Assembly: GCA_964476705.1 (NCBI GenBank)
Contig: CAYZBM010000021.1
Location: forward strand, 1-26,805
DNA length: 26,805 nucleotides
Source: CAYZBM01 sp964476705
GTDB taxonomy: Bacteria; Pseudomonadota; Alphaproteobacteria; Rickettsiales; UBA6187
Direction: 5' to 3'
Shown: positions 16,160 through 25,426 of the stretch, piece by piece
How positions within the stretch are numbered: position 1 is the stretch's first letter
Layout of the letters: every line of letters starts with the position of its first letter
Notes under the pieces: generated by a model
What the model was told of the DNA's origin: nothing
The model's input: the letters and a program-made list of their open reading frames with translations, nothing else
Database searches by the model: none
Made by a program: the position numbers and the translations under genes

Positions 16160-18097
16160 GTGATTATAGCTATTGTTTTTTTGCCGTTATTTGCCGCGAT
16201 CTTAGTAGGACTTAGAACTTCTGCTATCTCTAATAAAAGTGCGCAAATTATTACTAGTTTATTTGTTTCTATTGCGGCAATTTTATCTTATATAGTTTTT
16301 TATCAAACTATTATATTAAAGCAAAATGAACTTATCCATGTACTTAATTTTATTCATTCTGGCGATTTTTTAGCTGATTGGAATCTTAAAGTTGATAGTT
16401 TAACTGCGGTAATGTTAGTACTTGTTACCACGGTATCAGCTTTAGTTCATATTTATTCTATTGAATATATGTCGCATGACAAACATATTCCAAGATTTAT
16501 GAGTTATCTCTCACTCTTTACCTTTAGCATGTTAATGTTAGTTACTAGCAATAATTTTATGCAGATGTTTTTTGGTTGGGAAGGTGTAGGATTATGTTCT
16601 TATCTATTGATTGGTTTTTGGTATAAAAAAGATTCTGCCAGGGCTGCAGCCATTAAAGCTTTTGTAGTAAATAGAGTAGGTGACTTTGCTTTTATTTTAG
16701 GAATTTTTACTATTTATTATGTTTTTAAAACTTTAGCTTTTGATGAAATATTCTCCTTAATTCCAAGTATTATTGGTAATAAATTAAATTTATTAGGTTT
16801 TGAAGTTAATTCTATCACCTTGATTTGCATTTTATTATTTATTGGGGCTATGGGTAAGTCAGCGCAATTTGGATTACATACTTGGTTGCCAGATGCAATG
16901 GAAGGTCCTACTCCAGTTTCAGCTTTAATCCATGCCGCAACAATGGTAACAGCAGGAATATTTTTAGTTGCTAGGATGTCACCATTATATGAACATTCTT
17001 TAGTTGCCAGAGATATGGTAACTTTAGTTGGTGGCTTTACAGCTTTATTTGCCGCGACTATTGCCATTACACAAAATGATATTAAAAGAATAATTGCTTA
17101 TTCTACTTGTTCCCAATTAGGTTATATGTTTTTTGCTTGCGGAGTTTCGGCATATGGCGCTGGGATATTTCATCTTCTAACTCATGGCTTTTTTAAAGCT
17201 CTGCTATTTTTATGTGCCGGTAGCGTGATCCATGCTATGTCTAATGAACAAGATATCAGAAAAATGGGTGGCATTTATAAAAAAATTCCTTTTACTTATG
17301 TAATGATGTTAATTGGTACTATAGCTATAGTAGGCTTTCCACCATTTTCAGGCTATTTTTCTAAAGATATGATTTTGGAATCAGCATATGCTGTAGGAAG
17401 TAAGGGAAATAAAATTGCGATGTTTGCTTTTATCAGTGGCCTTATTACTGCCGTTCTTACTTCATTTTATTCTTGGCGATTAATTTTTGTAACTTTTCAT
17501 GGAGTAAGCAGAGCTGATGAAAAAGTTTTATCTCATATTCATGAATCGCCAAAAATGATGACTATTCCTCTTCTTATTTTATCTATAGGAGCAGTATTTG
17601 TTGGTGGAATATTATACAAATATTTTGGAATTATTGATCATAATATGAAATTCTGGAATGAATCTTTATCGGTAAGTCATCATACTAAACATGTTATTCA
17701 TATGGCCCATCATTTACCATTATATATAAAATTATTGCCTCTCGTTGCAGGAATTATTGGGCTTTCCGGGGCTTTTGTTATTTATATTATGCAGCCAAAA
17801 TTAGCGGTGCAGATAGCCACTAATTTTTCTCCTTTTTATAAATTCTCTTTAAATAAATGGTATATAGATGAGCTTTATAATGTGGTCTTTGTAAAACCGC
17901 TTAAATCTTTAAGTGTTTTCTTTAGCAAAAATATTGATACTGCGCTTATTGATCGGTTAGGACCTAATGGAGTTTCGTTTTGTGCATTAAAATTATCTGG
18001 AGTTGTTAGCAGATTACAAAATGGTCTAATTTATGTTTATGCTTTTGCTATGATTATTGGATTGGCTAGCATCATGGGTTACTTTATCTGGTTTTAA
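16160..18097 (+). CDS. nuoL: NADH-quinone oxidoreductase subunit L (NuoL, ND5)
   Basis: This 645-residue antiporter-like proton-pumping subunit lies at the distal end of the membrane arm. Key residues are Glu141 in FFGWEGVGLCSYLLIG, Lys233 in GAMGKSAQFGLHTWLPDA, and His258 in TPVSALIHAATMVTAG. The C-terminal part contains the hydrophilic and amphipathic section (about 500-600) that precedes the last transmembrane helix at 625-645, as expected for the long lateral helix of NuoL. It starts with GTG preceded by an excellent AAGGAG. Length is normal. Confidence 0.97.
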   Translation: MIIAIVFLPLFAAILVGLRTSAISNKSAQIITSLFVSIAAILSYIVFYQTIILKQNELIHVLNFIHSGDFLADWNLKVDSLTAVMLVLVTTVSALVHIYSIEYMSHDKHIPRFMSYLSLFTFSMLMLVTSNNFMQMFFGWEGVGLCSYLLIGFWYKKDSARAAAIKAFVVNRVGDFAFILGIFTIYYVFKTLAFDEIFSLIPSIIGNKLNLLGFEVNSITLICILLFIGAMGKSAQFGLHTWLPDAMEGPTPVSALIHAATMVTAGIFLVARMSPLYEHSLVARDMVTLVGGFTALFAATIAITQNDIKRIIAYSTCSQLGYMFFACGVSAYGAGIFHLLTHGFFKALLFLCAGSVIHAMSNEQDIRKMGGIYKKIPFTYVMMLIGTIAIVGFPPFSGYFSKDMILESAYAVGSKGNKIAMFAFISGLITAVLTSFYSWRLIFVTFHGVSRADEKVLSHIHESPKMMTIPLLILSIGAVFVGGILYKYFGIIDHNMKFWNESLSVSHHTKHVIHMAHHLPLYIKLLPLVAGIIGLSGAFVIYIMQPKLAVQIATNFSPFYKFSLNKWYIDELYNVVFVKPLKSLSVFFSKNIDTALIDRLGPNGVSFCALKLSGVVSRLQNGLIYVYAFAMIIGLASIMGYFIWF

Positions 18098-18126
18098 AAA
18101 AATTAATATTTTACTGTTGTTTGATT

Positions 18127-19608
18127 ATGGAAAATTTGCCTTTATTATCTTTACTTATTTCTTTGCCTTTTATTGGGGCTTTAATTATTGCTTTGTTCTT
18201 TAAAGGTGGTAATGAGCCGGCAGATAAAAAATTGAAAATATTTACCTTCCTTTATACTTTGGGAATATTTTGCGCGTCATTAATTTTATATTTTAAGTTT
18301 GATCCGCAGCTTGAAGGTTTTCAATTTGTTGAAAAGATTGAGTGGGTAAAAGGTTATAATATTTTTTATCATTTAGGGGTTGATGGTATTTCCTTATTTT
18401 TGATTTTACTTACTACTTTTCTACTGCCGATTTGTATTTTAGCGGGCTATAATGGAATTAAAGAGCGGCTAAAAGAATATATGCTGTGCTTTCTTTTATT
18501 AGAGGGGATAATTTTAGTTATTTTTTCAGCTTTAGATTTATTATTATTTTATATTTTCTTTGAAGCAGTTTTAATTCCAATGTTTATCATTATTGGAATT
18601 TGGGGTGGTGATAATCGGGTTTATGCAGCCTTTAAATTTTTCCTTTATACTTTAGCAGGTTCATTATTATTGTTAATTGCCTTGGTTTATATTTATAAAC
18701 AAGCCGGGACCACTGACATAGTTGAACTTATGTATATGACTCCTGAATTTACTCTATCTGTACAAAAATGGCTATGGCTTGCCTTATTTGCCTCATTTGC
18801 AGTTAAAGTACCAATGTGGCCATTTCATACTTGGCTACCTGATGCGCACGTACAAGCGCCAACTGCAGGGTCAGTAATATTAGCCGGAGTATTATTAAAA
18901 TTAGGTGGTTATGGTTTTATTAGATTATCTTTACCATTATTACCGGCAGCTAGTCATTATTTTGCAGATTTTATGTTTGTACTTAGTGTTATTGCGATAA
19001 TTTATACTTCTATTATTGCGTTAATGCAGACAGATATGAAAAAACTAATAGCTTATTCATCAGTTGCCCACATGGGTTATGTTACCTTAGGTATCTTTGC
19101 TTTTAATCATCAAGGGTTAGAAGGTTCGATTGTAGTTATGTTAAGTCATGGTTTAGTTTCTGCGGCATTATTTATGTGTGTAGGGGTTCTTTACGACCGG
19201 ATTCATACTAAACTAATAGTTAAATATGGTGGTGTAACCAATGTTATGCCAATTTTTGCCGCCTTCTTTATGATATTTACTATGGCCTCAATTGGTCTTC
19301 CAGGAACTAGTGGTTTTGTTGGTGAATTATTAACTATGGCTGGTTTATACAAAGCAAGTTTCGCTTTTACAGCTTTAGCTGCGACCGGAGTGATTTTAGG
19401 TGCCGCTTATATGTTATGGCTTTATTCAAGAGTTATGTTTGGTGAGATAACTAATAAAGAAATTTTAACTATTAAAGATTTATCATTCCATGAATTTTTA
19501 ATGTTTGCGCCAATTGTAGTTTTAGTTATCTTGCTTGGAATTTATCCAACTTTAATTACAGATGTAACTGGTCCTGCTGTTGATAATTTATTACTACAAA
19601 TAAAATAG
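18127..19608 (+). CDS. nuoM: NADH-quinone oxidoreductase subunit M (NuoM, ND4)
   Basis: This 493-residue antiporter-like proton pump has its conserved Glu146 in FYIFFEAVLIPMFIIIG and Lys227 in FAVKVPMWPFHTWLPDAH, followed by QAPTAGSVILAGVLLKLGGYG. The frame could start two codons earlier at TTG 18121, but ATG 18127 gives the usual short N terminus (MENLPLLS), and no ribosome site supports either. There are about fourteen hydrophobic helices. nuoN starts 13 bases after the stop. Confidence 0.96.
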   Translation: MENLPLLSLLISLPFIGALIIALFFKGGNEPADKKLKIFTFLYTLGIFCASLILYFKFDPQLEGFQFVEKIEWVKGYNIFYHLGVDGISLFLILLTTFLLPICILAGYNGIKERLKEYMLCFLLLEGIILVIFSALDLLLFYIFFEAVLIPMFIIIGIWGGDNRVYAAFKFFLYTLAGSLLLLIALVYIYKQAGTTDIVELMYMTPEFTLSVQKWLWLALFASFAVKVPMWPFHTWLPDAHVQAPTAGSVILAGVLLKLGGYGFIRLSLPLLPAASHYFADFMFVLSVIAIIYTSIIALMQTDMKKLIAYSSVAHMGYVTLGIFAFNHQGLEGSIVVMLSHGLVSAALFMCVGVLYDRIHTKLIVKYGGVTNVMPIFAAFFMIFTMASIGLPGTSGFVGELLTMAGLYKASFAFTALAATGVILGAAYMLWLYSRVMFGEITNKEILTIKDLSFHEFLMFAPIVVLVILLGIYPTLITDVTGPAVDNLLLQIK

Positions 19609-19621
19609 GGATAGATTTTTT

Positions 19622-21070
19622 ATGAATATAATCGAAATAAAAGCAATTATGCCGGAAATTATTTTAGCGGTATCAGCCTTGTTGCTGTTGCTATTGGGTG
19701 CTTTTCGTGGTGATAAAAAAGTAAAAAGCCAAATAGATTTAGCCTTAGTTGCTGTATTTATAGCTATATGCGCTGAAATTAATATTTCTGCAATTAGTGG
19801 AAATTTTTTATCTGGAATGATTTATATAGATAAATTTTCTTTTGTGGCTAAGTTGCTAGTGCTTGTAAGTACGTTTGGAGTTTTATTCTTATCCAGATCT
19901 TATTATGTAAAACATGTACAAACAGCCGTTGCTGAATTTCCAGTATTAATTTTACTGTCAGTAGTTGGTATGATGTTGTTATTATCTGCAGCTAATTTAC
20001 TAGCTTTATATGTTAGTTTTGAATTACAAAGTTTAGCTTTATATATTCTTGCCGCGCTTCATCGCAATAATACAAAATCATCTGAAGCCGGATTAAAATA
20101 TTTTGTTTTAGGTTCACTAGCTTCAGGATTATTATTATTTGGATCTTCTTATCTTTATGGATTTACTGGCAGTATGGATTTTAATTTAATAGCTAGTTCT
20201 ATAGGTGAAAATTTTGTTAATGATCCCAAAAATCTAGGAATTCTTATTGGCATGATTTTAATTGTTGTCGCCATTTGTTTTAAAATTTCTGCAGTACCGT
20301 TTCATATGTGGGCTCCTGATGTTTATCAAGGTGCGCCAACAATAGTAACTAGTTTTTTTGTAACCGCTCCTAAAGTTACCTTAATTGCTTTATTTATAAA
20401 ATTACTAATGGGACCTTTTGCCTTTGCTTTTGCCTCTTTACAACAAATAATTTTTGTTTTGGCAATGTTATCTATGCTAGTTGGAGCTATTGGTGGATTA
20501 TTACAATTTAATATTAAAAGATTATTAGCCTATAGTTCAATAGGTCATGTAGGTTATATATTGATGGGTCTAGTTGCGGGCAAAGAAAATTTTGGTTTTG
20601 TGCTTATATATATAACAATATATTTGCTTATGACCTTAGGAGTTTTTGCCTTTATTATGTTGCTTAAAAAAGATAATAACGCTAATGTAGATAGCGATCC
20701 TGAAGATATTCGAAGCTTATCTGGCTTAGCTAAAAATCATCCTTTATCAGCTTTAGCGCTTTCTATCTTATTATTTTCAATGGCCGGGATTCCTCCTTTT
20801 GCCGGATTTATTGGTAAATTTTTTGTTTTTATGGCAGTTGTTGGACAAGGTTATTATCTCCTAGCTTTAGTTGGTATTTTAGCTAGTGTTATTGCCGCTT
20901 TTTATTATTTGCGGATAATTAAAATTATGTATTTTGATGAGAATAAAAAATTAGTTGCTTTACCTGCAAATTTTGAAGCTAGAACTATTTTATTTTCTTC
21001 AGCCTTTATTTGTTTGGTCTTATTTATTTGGTTTAAACCATTATTAGAGTTAGCTAGTTGGACATTCTAG
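19622..21070 (+). CDS. nuoN: NADH-quinone oxidoreductase subunit N (NuoN, ND2)
   Basis: This 482-residue antiporter-like subunit is the last of the operon's fourteen Nuo proteins. Glu134 in LYVSFELQSLALYIL and Lys221 in CFKISAVPFHMWAPDVYQG are the expected proton-channel residues. A central FNIKRLLAYSSIGHVGYI stretch is also typical. AGGG at 19607-19610, overlapping the nuoM stop, precedes the ATG by 11 bases. Its 3' end overlaps the birA start by 13 bases. Confidence 0.97.
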   Translation: MNIIEIKAIMPEIILAVSALLLLLLGAFRGDKKVKSQIDLALVAVFIAICAEINISAISGNFLSGMIYIDKFSFVAKLLVLVSTFGVLFLSRSYYVKHVQTAVAEFPVLILLSVVGMMLLLSAANLLALYVSFELQSLALYILAALHRNNTKSSEAGLKYFVLGSLASGLLLFGSSYLYGFTGSMDFNLIASSIGENFVNDPKNLGILIGMILIVVAICFKISAVPFHMWAPDVYQGAPTIVTSFFVTAPKVTLIALFIKLLMGPFAFAFASLQQIIFVLAMLSMLVGAIGGLLQFNIKRLLAYSSIGHVGYILMGLVAGKENFGFVLIYITIYLLMTLGVFAFIMLLKKDNNANVDSDPEDIRSLSGLAKNHPLSALALSILLFSMAGIPPFAGFIGKFFVFMAVVGQGYYLLALVGILASVIAAFYYLRIIKIMYFDENKKLVALPANFEARTILFSSAFICLVLFIWFKPLLELASWTF

Positions 21071-21828
21071 ATGATAAAATAATTTCTTTTGTTAATGATT
21101 ACCAAATAATTGATTATTTGCAGTTAGATAGTACTAATAATAAAGCCAAAGAATTTGTTAAAGATAAAAATAATAAAGCGCATAAAGTTGTTATTAGAGC
21201 TCAAACACAAACTGCAGGTAGGGGGAGGCATAAAAGAGAATGGATTTCTCCTAGTGGTAATTTATATATTTCAATTATACTTGATCTTGCAGACAAAAAA
21301 AATAAATTTAGCGAACTGAGTTTTGTTACCTCCATTGCTTTATATAATACTTTAAAAAAATATTTACCTCATAATATTACTATCGGCTATAAATGGCCTA
21401 ATGATGTGTTAGTGGACAGCAAAAAAATCGCAGGTATTTTGCTTGAAAATCATAGTGATTATCCGAATAATATAATTATTGGTATTGGCCTAAATATACA
21501 ATCTTCACCTAAATTTGCCGCAAATATTTTATATCAGACAACTTGTATAAATGAACTGATAAAAGCTGATATTGATAAAGAAGAACTAACTCTCAATTTA
21601 TTAGTTGAATTTGAAAGAATTTTAGCTAAGTGGCATAAGGATAGTTTTGCGGTGATCAAAGAGCTTTGGCTCGATAATGCGTTAAATTTAGGTAAAGAGT
21701 TAAAAATTAATCTCGTAAATGAAGAATATAAAGGTATATTTTTAGGTTTAGATGATTCTGGATCTTTAATATTGCAGGAAAAGGCTGGAAATATTAGATA
21801 TATTAAGTCTGGGGATGTTTATTTATAA
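21058..21828 (+). CDS. birA: Biotin--[acetyl-CoA-carboxylase] ligase (BirA, catalytic type without HTH)
   Basis: This enzyme activates biotin with ATP and attaches it to the biotin carrier protein of acetyl- or propionyl-CoA carboxylase. The 256 residues show the catalytic landmarks DSTNNKA (24-30), GRGRHKREW (54-62, biotinyl-AMP loop), KWPNDVLV (112-119), KIAGILLE (123-130, with the catalytic lysine) and GIGLNI (142-147). There is no N-terminal helix-turn-helix, so it should not act as a biotin repressor (monofunctional form). The only workable start is TTG 21058, inside the end of nuoN; the ATG at 21071 is in another frame and stops at once. The overlap suggests translational coupling to nuoN. 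The nuoN-birA-coaX-rnj order is the usual alphaproteobacterial one. Confidence 0.93.
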   Translation: MDILDDKIISFVNDYQIIDYLQLDSTNNKAKEFVKDKNNKAHKVVIRAQTQTAGRGRHKREWISPSGNLYISIILDLADKKNKFSELSFVTSIALYNTLKKYLPHNITIGYKWPNDVLVDSKKIAGILLENHSDYPNNIIIGIGLNIQSSPKFAANILYQTTCINELIKADIDKEELTLNLLVEFERILAKWHKDSFAVIKELWLDNALNLGKELKINLVNEEYKGIFLGLDDSGSLILQEKAGNIRYIKSGDVYL

Positions 21829-21916
21829 TATCCAGGCTTTCTAGGTATATAAACTCTTCCTTGTATTAATATATTAAATATATTATAAAATAGTTATTAA
21901 ATTAATATAGGTGCTT

Positions 21917-22684
21917 ATGATTTTTGTTATTGATTCTGGTAATACCAATATTGTTATGGCTTTATTTGCTAAAGATAATTTACAAGCAAGTATCCGGATT
22001 TCAACTAATCAAGCACGAACTGAAGATGAATATTATTTTATAGTTAGGCAGTTTCTAGCCGATCAAAAAACTGATATAAGTAGCATTGAGGCAGTAGTTA
22101 TTTCAAATGTGGTACCACAAATAGATTATGCCTTAGCTAGTTTATGTAAAAAATATTTTAATCTTAAGCCTTTTATAGTTGGTGATAAAAATCTTAAATT
22201 AGGTTTGACTATAAAAATAGATAATCCTAATGAAGTAGGCTCGGATCGTTTAGTTAATGCCGCAGAAGCTTTTAGAAAATACCAAGATAATTGTATCATT
22301 ATAGATTTTGGGACGGCAACTAATTTTGATATAATAACTAAAAATGGCGAATATATTGGTGGGGTGTTGGCACCAGGCGTACAATTATCGCTAAATTCCC
22401 TTTATCAAGCTGCAGCAAAATTACCGCAAGTAAGTATAGTTAAACCTGAAAAAATTATCGGAAAATCTACTATAACTGCAATGCAATCAGGCATTTACTG
22501 GGGTTATGTGAGTATGGTGCAGGGGATAATTAGCAGGATACAGCAAGAATTGTCTCAAGAATGTTCAATAATTGCAACTGGCGGCTTGGCTTCTTTAATT
22601 TTTGATGGTACAGGTATAATTGGTACATTAGAACCAAACCTAACAATTTATGGCTTGAAGTATATTTACGAGCTAAATAAGTAA
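21917..22684 (+). CDS. coaX: Type III pantothenate kinase (CoaX)
   Basis: This kinase phosphorylates pantothenate, the first step of CoA synthesis. The 255-residue protein belongs to the ASKHA fold. It shows the phosphate-binding DSGNTNI (6-12), NPNEVGSDRLVNA (103-115), the second phosphate motif DFGTATNFD (130-138) and GGVLAPGVQLSLNSL (148-162), then ATGGLA (220-225). The frame extends to GTG 21911, but ATG 21917 gives the canonical MIFVIDSGNT start. TAGGTG (21908-21913) would be a close-set ribosome site. The 88-base gap after birA holds AT-rich sequence with no clear promoter or terminator. Its presence suggests the organism can use pantothenate, whether made or imported. Confidence 0.95.
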   Translation: MIFVIDSGNTNIVMALFAKDNLQASIRISTNQARTEDEYYFIVRQFLADQKTDISSIEAVVISNVVPQIDYALASLCKKYFNLKPFIVGDKNLKLGLTIKIDNPNEVGSDRLVNAAEAFRKYQDNCIIIDFGTATNFDIITKNGEYIGGVLAPGVQLSLNSLYQAAAKLPQVSIVKPEKIIGKSTITAMQSGIYWGYVSMVQGIISRIQQELSQECSIIATGGLASLIFDGTGIIGTLEPNLTIYGLKYIYELNK

Positions 22685-22716
22685 AAATTGCAATATAGAG
22701 TGGAGAATATCAAATA

Positions 22717-24390
22717 ATGAATTTGAATTTAAAAAAACATAAAAGTGATCTGTTGTTTTTGCCGTTAGGTGGAGCTGGTGAAATTGGCATGAACATGAAT
22801 TTTTACCAGTTGGATGGTAAATGGTTGATGGTTGATTTTGGCGCTGGTTTTGCTGAAGATTTTTTACCTGGTGTTGATATGATCTTGCCAGATATTACTG
22901 CAATTGAAGAATATAAAAAATCTATTTTGGGTCTAGTACTTACACATGCTCATGAAGATCATTTGGGAGCTATAATTTATTTATGGGATAATTTTGATTG
23001 TCCAATTTATGCTACTCCTTTTACGGCAGCTTTTTTACGTGCTAAACTTGCCGATAGTAATAATCGAAAAAATGTTAAGATTATAGAAGTGGCGCCAAAT
23101 AGTCAGTTTTCGATAGGGCCTTTTGCCATAGAATTAGTGCAAATTACTCACTCCGTTCCAGAAATGAATGCCTTATTAATTAAAACTAAATACGGAAATA
23201 TTTTCCATTCAGGGGACTGGAAATTAGATCCTAATCCGCTAATAGGTAAAGCTACCGATGGGACGAGAATCAGCAATTATGGTGATGAAGGAGTCTTGGC
23301 ATATGTTGGTGATTCTACCAATGTCTTTAGTCCAGGAAAATCAGGTTCAGAGGGTGATTTAAGAGAAAGTTTAATTCAGCTTATTGGTTCTTGCAAAAAA
23401 ATGGTTTTAGTTACTACTTTTGCGTCAAATGTAGCTAGGATTGAATCAATTGTTAGAGCTGCTGAAGCTTGTGGACGAAGAGTAGTACTTGCTGGTAGGT
23501 CATTATGGCGTATTGTTAATGCGGCCCAAGAAAGTGGCTATTTAAAAGATTTAGAGCATGAATTTGTTAATGAAGATTCATTTAATAAATATCCAAGAGA
23601 TAAAATTCTGGTTATCTCAACAGGTTGTCAGGGTGAAGTTTTAGCCGCAACTAATAAAATAGTAAATAATGATCATCGCCATGTTAAAATGGTTCCTGGT
23701 GATACAGTAATTTTTTCTTCAAAAATTATTCCCGGTAATGATAAAAGAATTTTCCGTTTATTTAATAAATTTGTTAGTATGGGTGTTAATGTACTTACAG
23801 AGAAAAATTCTTTTGTCCATGTTTCAGGTCATCCTAATCGTGAAGATTTAAAAGAGATGTATAGTTGGGTAAGACCACAAATAGCTATTCCGGTACATGG
23901 AGAAATTGCCCATATGAATGAACATGCCAAACTTGCTAAAGAGTGGGGTGTAAAACATGTATTGCAAGTGGCAAATGGTGATGTAGTTAAACTAGCTCCT
24001 GGGGATCCAGTTAAAGTTGGTATGGTTGAAAGTGGAATATTGGCCATAGATGGTAAAATGTTATTACCACCTGATAGTCATATTATGAGAATGCGCCGAA
24101 GAATGCGTACAGATGGTATAGTGGTAGTGATGGTTTTGCTTGATAAACTCGGTTTAGTAAGCGAACCTGTAATTACGGCACCTGGAGTTCTTGATCCGGT
24201 TGAAGATAAAGAAATCTTACTTTCTATAGAAGAAGAACTAACAGAAGCTTTAGATAGTAATTTAGCTGGTAAAAGACGGGCAACGGATGAGAGATTAGAG
24301 CAAGTAATTAGAACTATTGTTAAAAAGACTATCAAATCAGAAGTAGGTAAATATCCTGGTGTTGAGGTTATTATTAAGAATCTGGATTAG
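22717..24390 (+). CDS. rnj: Ribonuclease J
   Basis: This 557-residue metallo-beta-lactamase/beta-CASP nuclease acts in RNA processing and decay, with 5'-3' exonuclease and endonuclease activity in characterised relatives. The metal-binding HAHEDH (77-82), His145, the HSGD aspartate (167) and His394 in IPVHGE are visible. beta-CASP motifs include TTFASNVAR (233-241), STGCQGE (301-307) and HVSGHPNREDL (368-378). The C-terminal region (about 450-557) is the expected oligomerisation domain. A TGGAG site lies about 12 bases before the ATG. The stop is 2 bases before the next gene. The symbol follows common usage for a single-copy RNase J. Confidence 0.95.
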   Translation: MNLNLKKHKSDLLFLPLGGAGEIGMNMNFYQLDGKWLMVDFGAGFAEDFLPGVDMILPDITAIEEYKKSILGLVLTHAHEDHLGAIIYLWDNFDCPIYATPFTAAFLRAKLADSNNRKNVKIIEVAPNSQFSIGPFAIELVQITHSVPEMNALLIKTKYGNIFHSGDWKLDPNPLIGKATDGTRISNYGDEGVLAYVGDSTNVFSPGKSGSEGDLRESLIQLIGSCKKMVLVTTFASNVARIESIVRAAEACGRRVVLAGRSLWRIVNAAQESGYLKDLEHEFVNEDSFNKYPRDKILVISTGCQGEVLAATNKIVNNDHRHVKMVPGDTVIFSSKIIPGNDKRIFRLFNKFVSMGVNVLTEKNSFVHVSGHPNREDLKEMYSWVRPQIAIPVHGEIAHMNEHAKLAKEWGVKHVLQVANGDVVKLAPGDPVKVGMVESGILAIDGKMLLPPDSHIMRMRRRMRTDGIVVVMVLLDKLGLVSEPVITAPGVLDPVEDKEILLSIEEELTEALDSNLAGKRRATDERLEQVIRTIVKKTIKSEVGKYPGVEVIIKNLD

Positions 24391-24392
24391 TT

Positions 24393-24818
24393 ATGATTTC
24401 TATCTCAAGAACATTACATTTTGATGCCGCCCATCGGGTGTTAAATCACGAAAGTAAATGTAAAAATTTACATGGGCATCGTTATGTTCTGGAGGTTTTT
24501 TTTACTTCCACCCAACTTGATGATTTAGGTAGGGTAGTTGATTTTTCGGTAATTAAAGATCTGCTTGGCAATTGGATTGATAATAATTTTGATCATAATG
24601 TTATTTTACATGAACAAGATAAAGAACTTGGCGAAAATATAGCTACAATTACCGGGCAAAAAATATTTTATCTGCCCTATAATCCTACAGCTGAAAACAT
24701 AGCCCGTTATTTGCTAGATGAAATTTGTCCAAAATTATTTTTAGGACAAAATATTAATTTTCCGAAGATTCGTCTTTATGAAACTCCTAATTGTTTTGCG
24801 GAGTATCAAAGATCATAG
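24393..24818 (+). CDS. queD: 6-pyruvoyl-tetrahydropterin synthase / 6-carboxytetrahydropterin synthase family (QueD-like)
   Basis: This 141-residue enzyme of the PTPS/QueD family acts on dihydroneopterin triphosphate. Zinc ligands are His14 (FDAAHRV), His27 and His29 (LHGHRY). Cys23 sits in the CxxxHGH pattern typical of QueD. DHN at 67-69, NPTAEN (97-102) and the substrate-anchoring Glu130 in LYETPNCFAEY complete the active site. The motif points to QueD (queuosine precursor pathway). The PTPS-III variant that replaces folate aldolase in some bacteria has Glu at the cysteine position, and this one does not. No other queuosine gene lies in the window. It is probably cotranscribed with rnj and ends 8 bases from the convergent pdxH. 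Confidence 0.88.
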   Translation: MISISRTLHFDAAHRVLNHESKCKNLHGHRYVLEVFFTSTQLDDLGRVVDFSVIKDLLGNWIDNNFDHNVILHEQDKELGENIATITGQKIFYLPYNPTAENIARYLLDEICPKLFLGQNINFPKIRLYETPNCFAEYQRS

Positions 24819-24826
24819 GAAACTTT

Positions 24827-25408
24827 TTACGGATAAAGTAATTCCATTTCCCAGGCATCATTATTTTTAGTAAATAATCTTCTGGTATGTAGGCGATGAT
24901 CACCTTTCTCCCATAATTCTATAGTTTTAGGTACTAATCTATATCCTGACCAGAAAAATGGTCTAGTTATAACCGTACTCTCTGCAAATTGCTTTTCAAT
25001 ATCTTTAATTCTTGTATTTAGTTCTTGTCGATGTTCGAGTTTTGTTGATTGTTTAGAGGCCCAAGCACCTATTTGACTTTCTCTACTACGACTTGCGAAA
25101 TAATCATCAGCTTCTTTTTCGCTAACTATTTCAATACTACCTTCTATTCTAACTTGTTTACTTAAGGCGTCCCAATAAAAACATAAAGCAGCTTTTGGAT
25201 TATTATGCAATTCCTTACTTTTGCGGCTGGTGGTATTAGTAAAAAAGCAAAAACCCCGTTCGTCATAATGTTTAACCAAAATTATCCTAGCCGATGGTTG
25301 CTTATTTTCATCAACTGTAGCTAGAGTTGCCGCATATGGTTCATCTAGATTTAAATTTTCTACTTGCTTATACCAATTTTGGAATATTTTTATAGGATTT
25401 TCTGTCAT
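24827..25408 (-). CDS. pdxH: Pyridoxine/pyridoxamine 5'-phosphate oxidase
   Basis: This FMN enzyme makes pyridoxal 5'-phosphate from PNP or PMP. The 193-residue protein is slightly shorter than the Escherichia coli one but has the main motifs: PSARIILVK (38-46), FFTNTTSRKSKEL (55-67), QVRIEG (85-90), SRSRESQIGAWASKQS (106-121) and the C-terminal signature ELWEKGDHRLHTR (164-176). It ends in LLYP, close to the usual RLxP end, so it is complete. Only a weak AAAGAA element precedes the start. Convergent with queD across 8 bases, with no room for a separate terminator. The third repeat copy begins 18 bases upstream and lies between it and alkC, so any promoter may fall within that repeat. Confidence 0.96.
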   Translation of the reverse strand: MTENPIKIFQNWYKQVENLNLDEPYAATLATVDENKQPSARIILVKHYDERGFCFFTNTTSRKSKELHNNPKAALCFYWDALSKQVRIEGSIEIVSEKEADDYFASRSRESQIGAWASKQSTKLEHRQELNTRIKDIEKQFAESTVITRPFFWSGYRLVPKTIELWEKGDHRLHTRRLFTKNNDAWEMELLYP

Positions 25409-25426
25409 AAAAAGTTCTTTATAATA

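Noticed and set aside
16717..17067. Minus-strand open frame of 116 codons inside nuoL
   Set aside because: It is antisense to the most conserved part of nuoL and reflects its codon pattern.
23829..24335. Two minus-strand open frames inside rnj
   Set aside because: Both are antisense to conserved RNase J sequence and have low-complexity Ser/Thr/Leu-rich translations.
24819..24826. Shared bidirectional terminator between queD and pdxH
   Set aside because: The gap is only 8 bases and no stem-loop spans it.
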